A DNA stretch of 50,720 nt from JAHBVL01 sp964461025 (GTDB lineage Bacteria > Chloroflexota > Chloroflexia > Thermomicrobiales > UBA6265). The DNA lies in assembly GCA_964461025.1 (NCBI GenBank), contig CAYWSE010000024.1, positions 1 to 50,720 on the forward strand, given 5' to 3'. A model generated the notes under the pieces. That model did not search any database and was not told where the DNA came from. It saw only the letters and a program-made list of their open reading frames with translations. Shown in pieces: positions 40,084 to 48,644 of the stretch. Both the position numbers and the translations under genes were made by a program. Each line of letters begins with the position of its first letter. Position 1 is the stretch's first letter.

Positions 40084-41829
40084 TTGTCCAACCGGCGAAA
40101 GAGGGAGAAGCGCCCTCGAACGATCTCCCCTGCGTCCGCGTCCGCCACTTCACCGGAGCGAGAATCCGTCGCAACCCCGCCTCAACCTGAAGCGCCTCAA
40201 CCGGCGCAGCCAGCTGGTTGGGACATTCCTTCATTCCTGAAACCGCTCGAACCCGCCTGGGACTCACTGCAGAAGACTCTGGCCAAAGGCGATCGGGTTA
40301 TCGAGTCACTGCATCTGCCCGTCTTTTCACCCCGGACAGAACGAATCGCCGGCGCGAACGGCTGGCTCTGGCTCGTCTTTCTGACCATCGCACCAATCCT
40401 GTATGTCGGCTTCGGCATGACCGTCTCAGTCAACGGCTGGGGATGGCCCCAGAATCGGTACCCGTGGATCGATAACGATTACTGGTGGCACCTGGCGGCC
40501 GGCGACTACATGATCGACGAGAGGGCGATGCCCTCGCCCGATCCATGGCTCTACACCTACGACGGCAAATTCGTGGCGCATGAGTGGCTGGGCGAGGTTT
40601 TTCTGTCAGTGACCGACCGCGTCGGCGACTACCAGGCGGGAATCATCGCCACGGTGCTCATCGCCGCGCTTGGATTCTGGGCATTGATCGCGGCGATGCA
40701 TCGCTATGGACTGAGCTACCGAGCCTGTTCGCTCGCCACGGTGCTCTGGATGGGCGTTTTTCTGCGCGACGGCATTTTCGCGGTGCGGCCCCAGATGTGG
40801 ACCTTCTCCTTCTACGCACTCCTCTTCCTCTTTATTGCCATGTACGAAACTGGCAAGTGGAAGCATCTCTGGATTCTGCCCCCCTTTTTCCTGATCTGGT
40901 TCAACGTCCACCTTTCCGCTGTGATCGGCATTCTGGCGTTCGGCGTTTTCGGGCTCGACCAGATCATTCGCCGTAAACCGGTCAGGCATCTCATGCTTGT
41001 TGGTGTGCTTTGCCTGGCGGGGTTGGTGATCAACCCGTTCGGCATCGACTACATCGACCAGATCATTCGCTTCGGCGACAGACCAGCCATCTGGAACGAG
41101 CGCATCTTCGAGTGGCTGCCGCCTGATTTCTCACAAATGCACAATCTCGGGTTTGCGCTGTCGATCCCGATGGTCGTACCGGCGGTCTGGCAACTCCTGC
41201 GGGGCAGAGTGTGGCCGGGATTGATGCTGCTTTTCTTCCTTTATCAGGGTCTGACTTCGGTGCGCTTCGCGTCGGTCTATGTGCTCTTCACGATGCTCTT
41301 CGCCGGTTGGCTCGTCTGGCAGCACCGGCAGGATGTCGCCAACGCCTGGGTTCCAGCCGAGCGCCCGCAAGGCGTATCGCTCGGCGTGCTGGCGGTTCCT
41401 GCCGCCGCGGCGGCGGCGATCGCGCTGGCCGTCGGCATCATTTTCGACAATTCACAGTTCCGTCGGGACCCGGTGGCGTGGGGATATCCGGTCGAAGCGG
41501 CATCGATCTATCTGGAGGATTTCTCCGGACACCGGCTTTTCAACACCTACGACTGGGGAGGGTATCTCGACTACCGGTTCAAGGGAGACCCGGAGATCTT
41601 CATCGACGGTCGCGCTGACACCTATCCAAACGAGCTGATCGAACAGTATTTCCATATGGTCGATGGCAAGAATGGCTGGGACGCGATGATGAATCAATGG
41701 GATATCGACGTGATCATCGTCCGCCCGATCGACGGCATAACGATCCCCCTCCAGAACCACCCCGACTGGGTCGCCGTCTACGGCGACAGGTTCTCGAACA
41801 TGTACGTCCGGCGGTCAGCGTTTGAGTGA
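40084..41829 (+). CDS. Multi-pass membrane protein, GT-C-like, function unknown
   Basis: The 581-residue protein has a disordered, basic, Pro-rich N-terminus (1-90) and about 9-11 membrane helices between 95 and 455. Just after the first helix is a periplasmic loop with DNDYWWHLAAGDYMIDE, DPWLYTYDGKFVAHEWLGE. The DxWWHL and HEWL pair is the mark of a widespread uncharacterised bacterial family with a GT-C glycosyltransferase-like layout, where acidic residues in this loop would be catalytic. A soluble C-terminal domain follows (FNTYDWGGYLDYRFKGDPEI, DGRADTYP). Starts at TTG 40084 with AAAGGG 9 bases upstream. If it is a transferase, it uses a lipid-linked sugar; this is inference. Confidence 0.8.
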   Translation: MSNRRKREKRPRTISPASASATSPERESVATPPQPEAPQPAQPAGWDIPSFLKPLEPAWDSLQKTLAKGDRVIESLHLPVFSPRTERIAGANGWLWLVFLTIAPILYVGFGMTVSVNGWGWPQNRYPWIDNDYWWHLAAGDYMIDERAMPSPDPWLYTYDGKFVAHEWLGEVFLSVTDRVGDYQAGIIATVLIAALGFWALIAAMHRYGLSYRACSLATVLWMGVFLRDGIFAVRPQMWTFSFYALLFLFIAMYETGKWKHLWILPPFFLIWFNVHLSAVIGILAFGVFGLDQIIRRKPVRHLMLVGVLCLAGLVINPFGIDYIDQIIRFGDRPAIWNERIFEWLPPDFSQMHNLGFALSIPMVVPAVWQLLRGRVWPGLMLLFFLYQGLTSVRFASVYVLFTMLFAGWLVWQHRQDVANAWVPAERPQGVSLGVLAVPAAAAAAIALAVGIIFDNSQFRRDPVAWGYPVEAASIYLEDFSGHRLFNTYDWGGYLDYRFKGDPEIFIDGRADTYPNELIEQYFHMVDGKNGWDAMMNQWDIDVIIVRPIDGITIPLQNHPDWVAVYGDRFSNMYVRRSAFE

Positions 41830-41842
41830 GCCGGGTGGTACT

Positions 41843-41915
41843 GGGCACTGGGAACTGGGCACTGGGAACTGGGCACTGGGAACTGGGAACTGGGCACTGG
41901 GAACTGGGAACTGGG
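41843..41915 (+). repeat. 7-bp tandem array GGGCACT/GGGAACT, 11 GGG tracts
   Basis: GGG tracts start at 41843, 41850, 41857 and so on to 41913 with a perfect 7-base period. Units alternate GGGCACT and GGGAACT. It lies 13 bases after the stop of the membrane protein gene, G-rich on the sense strand, so it is a strong G-quadruplex candidate. Confidence 0.95.
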
Positions 41916-41934
41916 CGACGATACCACCCCTCCC

Positions 41935-41978
41935 GTAGCCATCGACCTCCGTGTCGATGGCCGTCCCGCAGGGCCCGG
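41935..41978 (-). repeat. 41-bp palindromic element, copy 2 (inverse)
   Basis: It is the reverse complement of 12964-13004. Hairpin CCATCGAC-CTCCGT-GTCGATGG (41939-41960) is perfect. Confidence 0.88.
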
Positions 41979-42202
41979 TCCGGGTCGCAAGTCGGTCGCA
42001 GACATACCCGGCCACGACCGGGCTACCCTCGGCGATTCAGCATTAAGGCGTTCCTCAGTGCTCCGTTCTGCCGCTCATCGTCGAGACACATTGCGACACG
42101 TGCGCGTCGCTATAGGTATCATTCCCATCAGCGAAGCTTCATCTGTGGAAAATGCCGATGCTCCATATTGGGCAAGGTAGTGATCGATTGCGAGGGTCAA
42201 AG

Positions 42203-43084
42203 ATGGCTCGACGGCTTGGAATTGCGCTGGTCTTGCTGTTGATTCTGCAAGGGCTGTCTACGCCTTTATCGTTCTCTGCGGCGAAAGCGCAAGATGCTTA
42301 CTGGGATCCCGCGTGGATCGCGCAGCACAGTGGCGAAGTTGAACAGCAGATTCAGCGAGCATTTACTGGGGCGGCGCGCGCCTGGGATGAATGGTTCTTT
42401 GACATGAAACTGAAGGTACCGAACAAGCCAATTCTCGTCCTTGTTAGGCAGGGAGAATCGGCAAGAGTCGAGGGATGTACAAACACACTTCCCGACGAGG
42501 CCGTAACCAGTAGAGACTCTACCCCCGTGTATTGCGTCATTCAGGGCCCAGTCTCAAACATAACCATCAGCACTGATCCGTCAACATTTGATTCGCCACC
42601 GCGAAATCCACCGGGTGAAACCGGCGTTAATGTCAACGGTTTCATCCTGATGCCAATCGAGACAATGACAGCGTTTGCGTATGGATCGCACGACACGGGC
42701 AACACGGAGTTCATCAGTCTGGCTCCTGCGATGTTCTTGGCCCACGAGTACGCCCACTTCGTTCAAATCGAACTTTCAAACCAATTGAGACGCACCCTAC
42801 CAGTCAAAATTGCGACTGAGTTGCTGGCTGACTGTCTCGCTGGCGATCTGTTTGCTACCGCGGGCCTGAGCATTTTTTCCGACGAAGAGAACAATGCGAA
42901 CATCCTCTTGTGGTCGTTCAATCGACTTGGTGACGATCTCCCCAATTCGGAATACGGCACTGACACCCAGCGACGAGAAGCATTCACATTCGGCTTTACT
43001 CTCGGCACGACAGATCGCGACACAACAAAGCGGGCGGGAAAACTCAACTGCCTCTCAAGATACTGGCCGGGAATCCTCGACTAG
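42203..43084 (+). CDS. Secreted zinc metallopeptidase (YpfJ-like, neutral zinc peptidase family)
   Basis: The 293-residue protein has a signal peptide (1-29: MARRLGIALVLLLILQGLS, then SAAKAQ). The catalytic motif LAHEYAHFVQ gives H181, E182, H185, and E206/D210 lie in ATELLADCLAGDLF. Later come GDDLPNSEYGTDTQRREAFTFGF. This layout (AHEYGHHVQ, ELQADCFAG, then the S-E/T-QRR-AF end) is that of the putative neutral zinc metallopeptidase YpfJ family. ATG 42203 with GAGGG upstream; 17 residues upstream are not likely. Codons look less GC-rich than in neighbours. Substrate unknown. Confidence 0.82.
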   Translation: MARRLGIALVLLLILQGLSTPLSFSAAKAQDAYWDPAWIAQHSGEVEQQIQRAFTGAARAWDEWFFDMKLKVPNKPILVLVRQGESARVEGCTNTLPDEAVTSRDSTPVYCVIQGPVSNITISTDPSTFDSPPRNPPGETGVNVNGFILMPIETMTAFAYGSHDTGNTEFISLAPAMFLAHEYAHFVQIELSNQLRRTLPVKIATELLADCLAGDLFATAGLSIFSDEENNANILLWSFNRLGDDLPNSEYGTDTQRREAFTFGFTLGTTDRDTTKRAGKLNCLSRYWPGILD

Positions 43085-43094
43085 CTCCTGGGAT

Positions 43095-43940
43095 TTAGAA
43101 GTACATACACCGACCAGAACAACCAGGCATTGGATCAAACGTCGTCTCGTCAATTGAGAGGACAACGATTATGACTGGTATGCCATCTGCCGCAACATCG
43201 ATAGTCGCCTCGTAATCCGGCGGAACATAGACAGAAGCCATTGAACTCCCGTTTGATGGGGTCGCGAATAGGCCGCGATCAGAAGTGTCACTATCTGAAG
43301 GAACGGTATTCAAAGTTACGGTGCCATCCTGAGTGCCGTTCAAGACAAGCGCTGGCCAGGCAGACGGCGTGAGGTGAAGACTATAACCAGGAAGGACCGA
43401 ATACTGGGCAAGCGTGAGGTCAATTCGCTTCTCTGGCACGTTCGGCTCGACCAGGTGCGCGGCTATGACTTCGATTGAGCCGTCGCCGACGAGCACTGGA
43501 GTCGTGCTGACAAGTCCCATTAAGTGAACAACGGCCTGCTGAGGACTCTGATTGGCAATCGTGGATGTTCCTCTCCAATCAAGAACGAAGTCCTCTCTCG
43601 GCGCGAAAGAATGACAGGAAGCTGAAACGCAGAGCCGGGTTGACCTGGGTTCAACCTCTACCGTACCAGACATCACGATTCCGATCAGCGTTCCTTCTGC
43701 CTCTTGAATTGAGACTTTGCGGAATGCTTCTATTTGAATCGACCAGATGCCTATCATCGCCGTGTCCGAAGTCGGAGTCCAACCCCGAAAACCTCGGCTT
43801 GAGATTGGGCGCAGCGTTCTTTCCCCGGAACCAACAGTCGTCGCTTCCTGCGCTTGCGCGACGGTCGCGAAGAGGGAGGCAACCACGATCAGTGCCAGGA
43901 GTACTGTCAACCTCGTGCGCGGATTATGCAGGATGCTCAT
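43095..43940 (-). CDS. Secreted protein of unknown function
   Basis: The 281-residue protein has a signal peptide (1-30: LTVLLALIVVASLFATVAQAQ). The rest is beta-rich with paired cysteines (CVSASCHS; PGCSGRCMYF at the C-terminus), suggesting disulfides outside the cell. Short cupin-like turns may be present (VLPGYSLHL), but I cannot assign a family with confidence. ATG with GGGGAGG 4 bases upstream, so it is expressed. Convergent with the metallopeptidase gene (10 bp between). Third codon positions have more A/T than in the core genes, as in its neighbour. Confidence 0.7.
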   Translation of the reverse strand: MSILHNPRTRLTVLLALIVVASLFATVAQAQEATTVGSGERTLRPISSRGFRGWTPTSDTAMIGIWSIQIEAFRKVSIQEAEGTLIGIVMSGTVEVEPRSTRLCVSASCHSFAPREDFVLDWRGTSTIANQSPQQAVVHLMGLVSTTPVLVGDGSIEVIAAHLVEPNVPEKRIDLTLAQYSVLPGYSLHLTPSAWPALVLNGTQDGTVTLNTVPSDSDTSDRGLFATPSNGSSMASVYVPPDYEATIDVAADGIPVIIVVLSIDETTFDPMPGCSGRCMYF

Positions 43941-43989
43941 CGAACCTCCCCGGAAACGCCATTCATGCTCACGCTTGTCACTGCCGCCA

Positions 43990-46740
43990 TTAGTGTACCG
44001 GACTGGGCTCCATCAGAAACGATTCATCTTGTGAACCAAGCATTCTCTCGAATGCGCGTTCACCGAGCGACTCCCGAAGCGCTTCTTCCAATCGATCGAG
44101 CGAGGCGCGTTCCGCGCGCTGCACTGGCCATCCCGCCTCCGCGCGCAGTCGTTTTGCTTCCGCGAGCGACTGCGCTGAGTCGCGGCCTGCTCCCCGTCCT
44201 GCAAGTGCCTGCGCTAGCCCTTCCAGAGACTCGGCAATCGCCGGTTTATCGCCTCGCTGCCTGTGAGTCTCCATACCGTTCCGAAAGCTTCGTTCGGCGG
44301 CGACGAAGTCATCTTCCAACAGAAAAAGCCTTCCTTGCTCGTTCTGAACATGACCGATGCCGCCCGTATCACCCGCTTCGTCGAAGATTGCTTTGCTCTT
44401 CTCGAGTCTCAATCGAGCAACATCAACACGACCTTCATCACGGTCTAGCCTGGCGTGATAGAGATCGATCCACGCACCAGCAAGGAGATCACTCATTTGA
44501 CCGGCAAGAGCGCTGGCATCGCCGAAGTGTCTATGCGACCGGCCGGAATCCCCGGCATCGCGGGCCTGAATGCCGAGATTCAGTAGTGTCACGCACTGGC
44601 CCCGAAGACTTCGGAGTTCTAGCCAAATGGCATAGCTTTCCGTCAATAACCGGAATTCATCGTCGAACCGCCCCTGCATTCCGGCAACCATGCCGAGATT
44701 GGAAAGAGACTCGGCGATGCCAAGACGATGGTTCGATGCCTGTTCGATCCGCAGACTCTCCTCGTAGAGCGACTGCGCGGTTCGCGTGTCGCCAAGATCG
44801 ATCGACAGGTTCCCGAGCTTTCGCAGGGCGCTGGCGCGCAGGTGCGAATCGGGTTCTCCGGCCAGTTCAAGCGCCTGTTCGAGCCAGCGCCTCCCTTCCG
44901 ACGGGGCGCCCCGGATCGACCAGTAGTTCCAGATATTGGTGCAAAGCGACAGTGCGGACTCGGTGTTGCGCGTGTCGAGCCACCAACTCGCGGCGAAACG
45001 AATGTTGTCGAGATCGTCATCGATGCGCGACATCCAGGGAATCTGCTCCTCGCCGCCCAGCAGCGAAGGCGCGGCGCGTTCGACCAACCCCGTGTAGTAC
45101 GCAGCGTGCGCTTCCCGAACGACCCGACCAGAGGTGGCCTCCTCGAATTGCTCAGCGGTGAACTCCCGGATCGACTCCAGCATCGAGTAGCGCGAAGCGC
45201 CGTCTGGTAACGTCTGCGTGCGGACCAAGCTCTGGGCAATGAGAGACTGGAGCAGCCTCAGCGCCTCATGACCTTCTAGCCCAAGAATGGCGCCCATGGA
45301 TTCCGCGGTCCAGCCACCGGCAAATACCGAAAGTTCGAGCAGCACGCGCTGTTCGTCAACGGGCAGAAGGTCGTAACTCCATTGAATGGCATTGCGCAGT
45401 GTCTGATGGCGACCCGGCAGCGCGCGGCTCTTGCTCGACAACGTCGTCAGCTGACGCCCCAGCCGGTTTGTCAACTCAGAGGGCGTGAGGACGGTGATCC
45501 GCGCGGCTGCAAGCTCCAGCGCCAGTGGGATCCCTTCGACCTGACGGCAAATCGCCGCGATGTCGGGAGCGTTCGCGGTATCGAGTGAGAACGACGGCTG
45601 GATCGACATTGCACGCGACACGAAAAGCTGAACCGACGGAATCTCCTGCAACGCACCGACATCGCCGCCTGCGCGTTTGTCAGGCAGGGGAAGCGGCTCG
45701 ATGGGCAGGCGTTGCTCGCCGCGAATCTCCAGCGGAATTCGGCTGGTCGCCAGAATGCGTACGTGAGGTGACGAGCGCAGAAGAGCGGCCACGAAGTGCG
45801 CCACCGACTCGATGATCTGCTCGCAATTGTCGAGGAGGAGCAACGCTTCTCGCTCGCGCAGCCAGCCGAGAACGGTTTCGTCGTCCGTTGCGCCAGGCGT
45901 CTCGCGCAGCCCGAGCACGCGCATCACGGCGCCTCCAGGACTGTCGTCGCCGCGCAGCGAAGTCAAATCGACGAACCAGATGCCGTCCGGGAAGTCATCC
46001 ACCACTGCCCGCGCGGATTCGGTCGCCAGGCGTGTTTTGCCGATTCCACCCGGACCGAGCAGCGTCACCAGCCGTCCCTGAGTGGAGCCGAGCATGGCGT
46101 GGAGCCTGGCGCGTTCCTCATCCCGTCCGATGAACGGGTCCGTGGGAACCGGCAGGTTGTGCTCGATGACTTCGAGCGTATCCAATGGAGGAAACGCCGC
46201 CGCTAGTCCATCGACCACGACCTGGACGATGCGCACGCGACCAGGCACATCGCGCAAACGGCGGTCGCCGAGGTCGCGCAGGGCAACACCTGCCGGCAGC
46301 GAACTGGAAACCTCGTCCGCCACGTCGCCAGTCAGCAGTATCTGGCCACCGTGTCCCGCCCGCAGAAGCCTGGACAGGCGATTGAGCACCGGCCCAGCGA
46401 AGTCGTCGCCTATGGCGTCGGCCTGACCCGACTGAATCGCCATACGCACCCGCAGCGGAGCATCGAGCCCGGTTGCCTGCCAATCCTCGGCCGAGAGGGC
46501 GCGTTGTCCCTCCACGGCGGTGCGCAGAGCCGAATCTGCATCCGGGCAAACGGCGCAAATGGCGTCGCCAACCGATTTGAAGACCCGCCCGCCCGCCGCC
46601 TCGATTGCGGTGGTGAGCAGGGCATCATGCAGCGCGAGAGCCGAGGCCATGGCTTCAGGAACTCGTTCCCAGAGCCGCGTGCTCCCTTCGATGTCGGTAA
46701 ACAGAAAAACGCTTGGCTCGCCTGTCGCCGGCTCGTCCAT
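43990..46740 (-). CDS. Class III adenylate/guanylate cyclase - NB-ARC ATPase - TPR regulator
   Basis: The 916-residue signalling protein has an N-terminal class III cyclase domain (1-~180) with both metal Asp residues (D16 in FTDIEGSTRLWE, D59 in KSVGDAI), a Lys (K55) and the transition-state set N124/R128 (GPVLNRLSRLLR); it looks catalytically complete. An NB-ARC/AAA ATPase follows: Walker A GPGGIGKT (233-240), Walker B LLLLDNC, and SRIPLEIRGE. A helical TPR region fills ~600-890. No DNA-binding helix-turn-helix is seen at the end. The architecture is common in Chloroflexota and actinomycetes, where it forms ATP-gated signalling hubs. ATG start 46740 with weak GGCGGG upstream. Confidence 0.9.
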   Translation of the reverse strand: MDEPATGEPSVFLFTDIEGSTRLWERVPEAMASALALHDALLTTAIEAAGGRVFKSVGDAICAVCPDADSALRTAVEGQRALSAEDWQATGLDAPLRVRMAIQSGQADAIGDDFAGPVLNRLSRLLRAGHGGQILLTGDVADEVSSSLPAGVALRDLGDRRLRDVPGRVRIVQVVVDGLAAAFPPLDTLEVIEHNLPVPTDPFIGRDEERARLHAMLGSTQGRLVTLLGPGGIGKTRLATESARAVVDDFPDGIWFVDLTSLRGDDSPGGAVMRVLGLRETPGATDDETVLGWLREREALLLLDNCEQIIESVAHFVAALLRSSPHVRILATSRIPLEIRGEQRLPIEPLPLPDKRAGGDVGALQEIPSVQLFVSRAMSIQPSFSLDTANAPDIAAICRQVEGIPLALELAAARITVLTPSELTNRLGRQLTTLSSKSRALPGRHQTLRNAIQWSYDLLPVDEQRVLLELSVFAGGWTAESMGAILGLEGHEALRLLQSLIAQSLVRTQTLPDGASRYSMLESIREFTAEQFEEATSGRVVREAHAAYYTGLVERAAPSLLGGEEQIPWMSRIDDDLDNIRFAASWWLDTRNTESALSLCTNIWNYWSIRGAPSEGRRWLEQALELAGEPDSHLRASALRKLGNLSIDLGDTRTAQSLYEESLRIEQASNHRLGIAESLSNLGMVAGMQGRFDDEFRLLTESYAIWLELRSLRGQCVTLLNLGIQARDAGDSGRSHRHFGDASALAGQMSDLLAGAWIDLYHARLDRDEGRVDVARLRLEKSKAIFDEAGDTGGIGHVQNEQGRLFLLEDDFVAAERSFRNGMETHRQRGDKPAIAESLEGLAQALAGRGAGRDSAQSLAEAKRLRAEAGWPVQRAERASLDRLEEALRESLGERAFERMLGSQDESFLMEPSPVH

Positions 46741-46787
46741 ATCACCCGCCAGTGATTCCGGTAGTTTGTTGCGATAGTGTAACGGTC

Positions 46788-46843
46788 CGGGGTGCGGGGT
46801 CCGGGGTGCGGGGTCCGGGGTCCGAGGTGCGAGGTGCGAGGTG
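46788..46843 (+). repeat. 7-bp tandem array GGGTGCG/GGGTCCG/AGGTGCG
   Basis: Seven-base period throughout, with a change from GGGT to AGGT units before the gap. After the gap CCGTAGA occurs twice, again with period 7. Confidence 0.88.
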
Positions 46844-46853
46844 NNNNNNNNNN
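46844..46853. other. Assembly gap (10 N)
   Basis: Ten Ns inside tandem repeat DNA between the cyclase and DUF2207-like genes. Confidence 0.97.
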
Positions 46854-46870
46854 CCGTAGACCGTAGACCG

Positions 46871-46940
46871 ACTTGCCGCCTCGCCGACTTGCCGCCTCGC
46901 CGCCTCGCCGCCTCTCCGCCTCTCCGCCTCTCCGCCTCGT
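46871..46940 (-). repeat. 8-bp tandem array (minus-strand GGCGGAGA/GGCGGCGA)
   Basis: Units CCGCCTCG, CCGACTTG and CCGCCTCT with period 8. It ends next to the stop of the minus-strand DUF2207-like gene and is G-rich on that gene's sense strand. Confidence 0.9.
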
Positions 46941-46944
46941 GAGG

Positions 46945-48429
46945 CTAGAAATCCAGATCGCCGAGCCCCTCCAACAGCGCGCCAAGCACCGAGCCCGCGG
47001 CTTCCAGGATCTCGGCGGCATCAACAACTTCCGCGATGCCGCCCACCGCATCGATCACGGTTGGCGCGGCGTCTGCAAGCGTTCCGAGAAAGTCGCCCGC
47101 CACGCCGATCGCATCGGGCGCGTTGCCGATCAGATCCGCCGCCGCGCCCACTGCGCCGGGAGCAGAGCCGATCAGGTTGGCGGCAGCTCCCAGCGCTCCA
47201 GATGCCGATTTGGCAACATCTCCCGCGGCATCGGCGCCGGCACCAACGTCTGGAGTGGCGTTGAGCAGCCCCATCACGAACTCACTGGCGCCCTGCACGC
47301 CCGAACCTGCGGCATCGCTGACGGCGCCGAGTGAATCGATTGATGGAGTTCCGACCGAGGGCAAATCGATATTCGGCATGCCGATCGAGCCGGCATCGAG
47401 ATCCACAAGCTTGCCTGCGCCGCGAAGCACATCGCCTCCGTCACTGGCCACGTCGATCCAGCCCTCGGAGCCGGTCACCGGGTCGATCTCCGACACTCTG
47501 TCGCGTACCACGTTGGCCCACGCGTTGACCGGCAGCGCGCCACTGAACCGATCGACAAACACCGTTGAAACTCCGAGCGCCAGCGCATACGGCAAATGCC
47601 GTTCCATCGAAACCAATGCGGGCGCGGCGTCGCCCATGCGAGCGATATCGGTAAGGTCTCGCTGAAATGCTCGCCAACGGGCGGCTTCTTCGGCTCCTGT
47701 TCGAGTTTTGGCCGGCATCGATCCGCTCAGTTTGACGACCGCCAGACCCATACCAAGCAGTGCGGCAGACGGGAAGATTGCAGTCCAGTCGAAGAGGGAA
47801 TAGATCACCGTGAAGAGGATGATCGCCAGGCCGATCAGGACTTTGCCGATGGTGTTCCAGCGGGATCTCGTTTCCTCCGGCGATTTGACGAAGTATCCCC
47901 GCTCCACCAGGTCGGCGTAGAGTGCCCGGCGAATGTCCTCATATGCCGCCGCGACACTCGACGCCCGCTCCGCCAGCAGCACCGATTCGCCGGTTTCGAG
48001 ATCAGAGCCAAAAAGCGCATGGAGCATCGGTTGCTCGAATGAGTGGGTCGGCAGCTCGGTCGTCGTCAACGTGACGCGAAACGCGTCTCCACTCCGTCCG
48101 GGCGCGGTATGTTCGACGCTGACGATGCCCCGTCGCTGCAAATCGAACAGCGTGGCAACGAGGTCGGCGTGATCGACACGCTCATCGATCAGCGATCCGG
48201 CGACCGCGGCAGGGAGATCGCCAGGCGGTGTACCGCCAGCACCGGGCGACGGATCGGTATGGGGATCGCGGCCCTTCAGATACCAGAGACCAATCAGAAA
48301 GACGAATCCGAAGCTGAAAATCGCCAAACCCGCAACGAGAAGTACCAGACGAATGGCGTCCCTCGTCTGATCGGCCGATGGCGAATCGATCTGCAGTAAC
48401 GGAAGCACGACAACTGTCCACTCGAGCAC
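46945..48429 (-). CDS. DUF2207-like membrane protein with Ala/Gly-rich repeat tail
   Basis: The 494-residue protein has a membrane helix near 27-50 (LVLLVAGLAIFSFGFVFLIG) followed by WYLKGRDP and a winged-helix-like block (VDHADLVATLFDLQRRGIVSVE). Two more helices lie near 195-235. This matches the C-terminal half of DUF2207 (YciQ-type) proteins, but the beta-domain that normally precedes the first helix is absent. The last ~120 residues are Ala/Gly-rich with a repeat of about 14 residues (GAAANLIGSAP, GAAADLIGNAP, GVAGDFLG). GTG start with a modest AGGCAGG site. No function is known for the family. Confidence 0.75.
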   Translation of the reverse strand: MLEWTVVVLPLLQIDSPSADQTRDAIRLVLLVAGLAIFSFGFVFLIGLWYLKGRDPHTDPSPGAGGTPPGDLPAAVAGSLIDERVDHADLVATLFDLQRRGIVSVEHTAPGRSGDAFRVTLTTTELPTHSFEQPMLHALFGSDLETGESVLLAERASSVAAAYEDIRRALYADLVERGYFVKSPEETRSRWNTIGKVLIGLAIILFTVIYSLFDWTAIFPSAALLGMGLAVVKLSGSMPAKTRTGAEEAARWRAFQRDLTDIARMGDAAPALVSMERHLPYALALGVSTVFVDRFSGALPVNAWANVVRDRVSEIDPVTGSEGWIDVASDGGDVLRGAGKLVDLDAGSIGMPNIDLPSVGTPSIDSLGAVSDAAGSGVQGASEFVMGLLNATPDVGAGADAAGDVAKSASGALGAAANLIGSAPGAVGAAADLIGNAPDAIGVAGDFLGTLADAAPTVIDAVGGIAEVVDAAEILEAAGSVLGALLEGLGDLDF

Positions 48430-48644
48430 TGCGCTTACCTGCCTTCACATCATTACTGACGTCTGCCTGACGGCGCCATCAACTTTTCGGCTCTTGTTTC
48501 CAGATTCGCCGATCGCCCGGCGGAATGTCGTCGATATCGATTCTCATGGATTTTCGTCCTTCGTTCCGATGGCGCCGAATGTTTCCAGCTGAACGGTATG
48601 ATGCCGGATAAAGCGCGCGCCACCGGAATGCACATCAGGAATAT

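Larger units (their letters stand above)
41830..42202. other. 373-bp intergenic region with array and palindromic element
   Basis: It contains the 11-tract heptamer array (41843-41915) and the inverse copy of the 41-bp palindromic element (41935-41978). The rest (about 41980-42190) is AT-richer and probably carries the promoter of the metallopeptidase gene; no gene was seen. Confidence 0.7.
46741..46944. other. Intergenic region with arrays and a second assembly gap
   Basis: Holds a GGGTCCG/GGGTGCG array, ten Ns and a CCGCCTCG/CCGCCTCT array. The Ns interrupt low-complexity DNA, so its true length is unknown. Confidence 0.85.
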
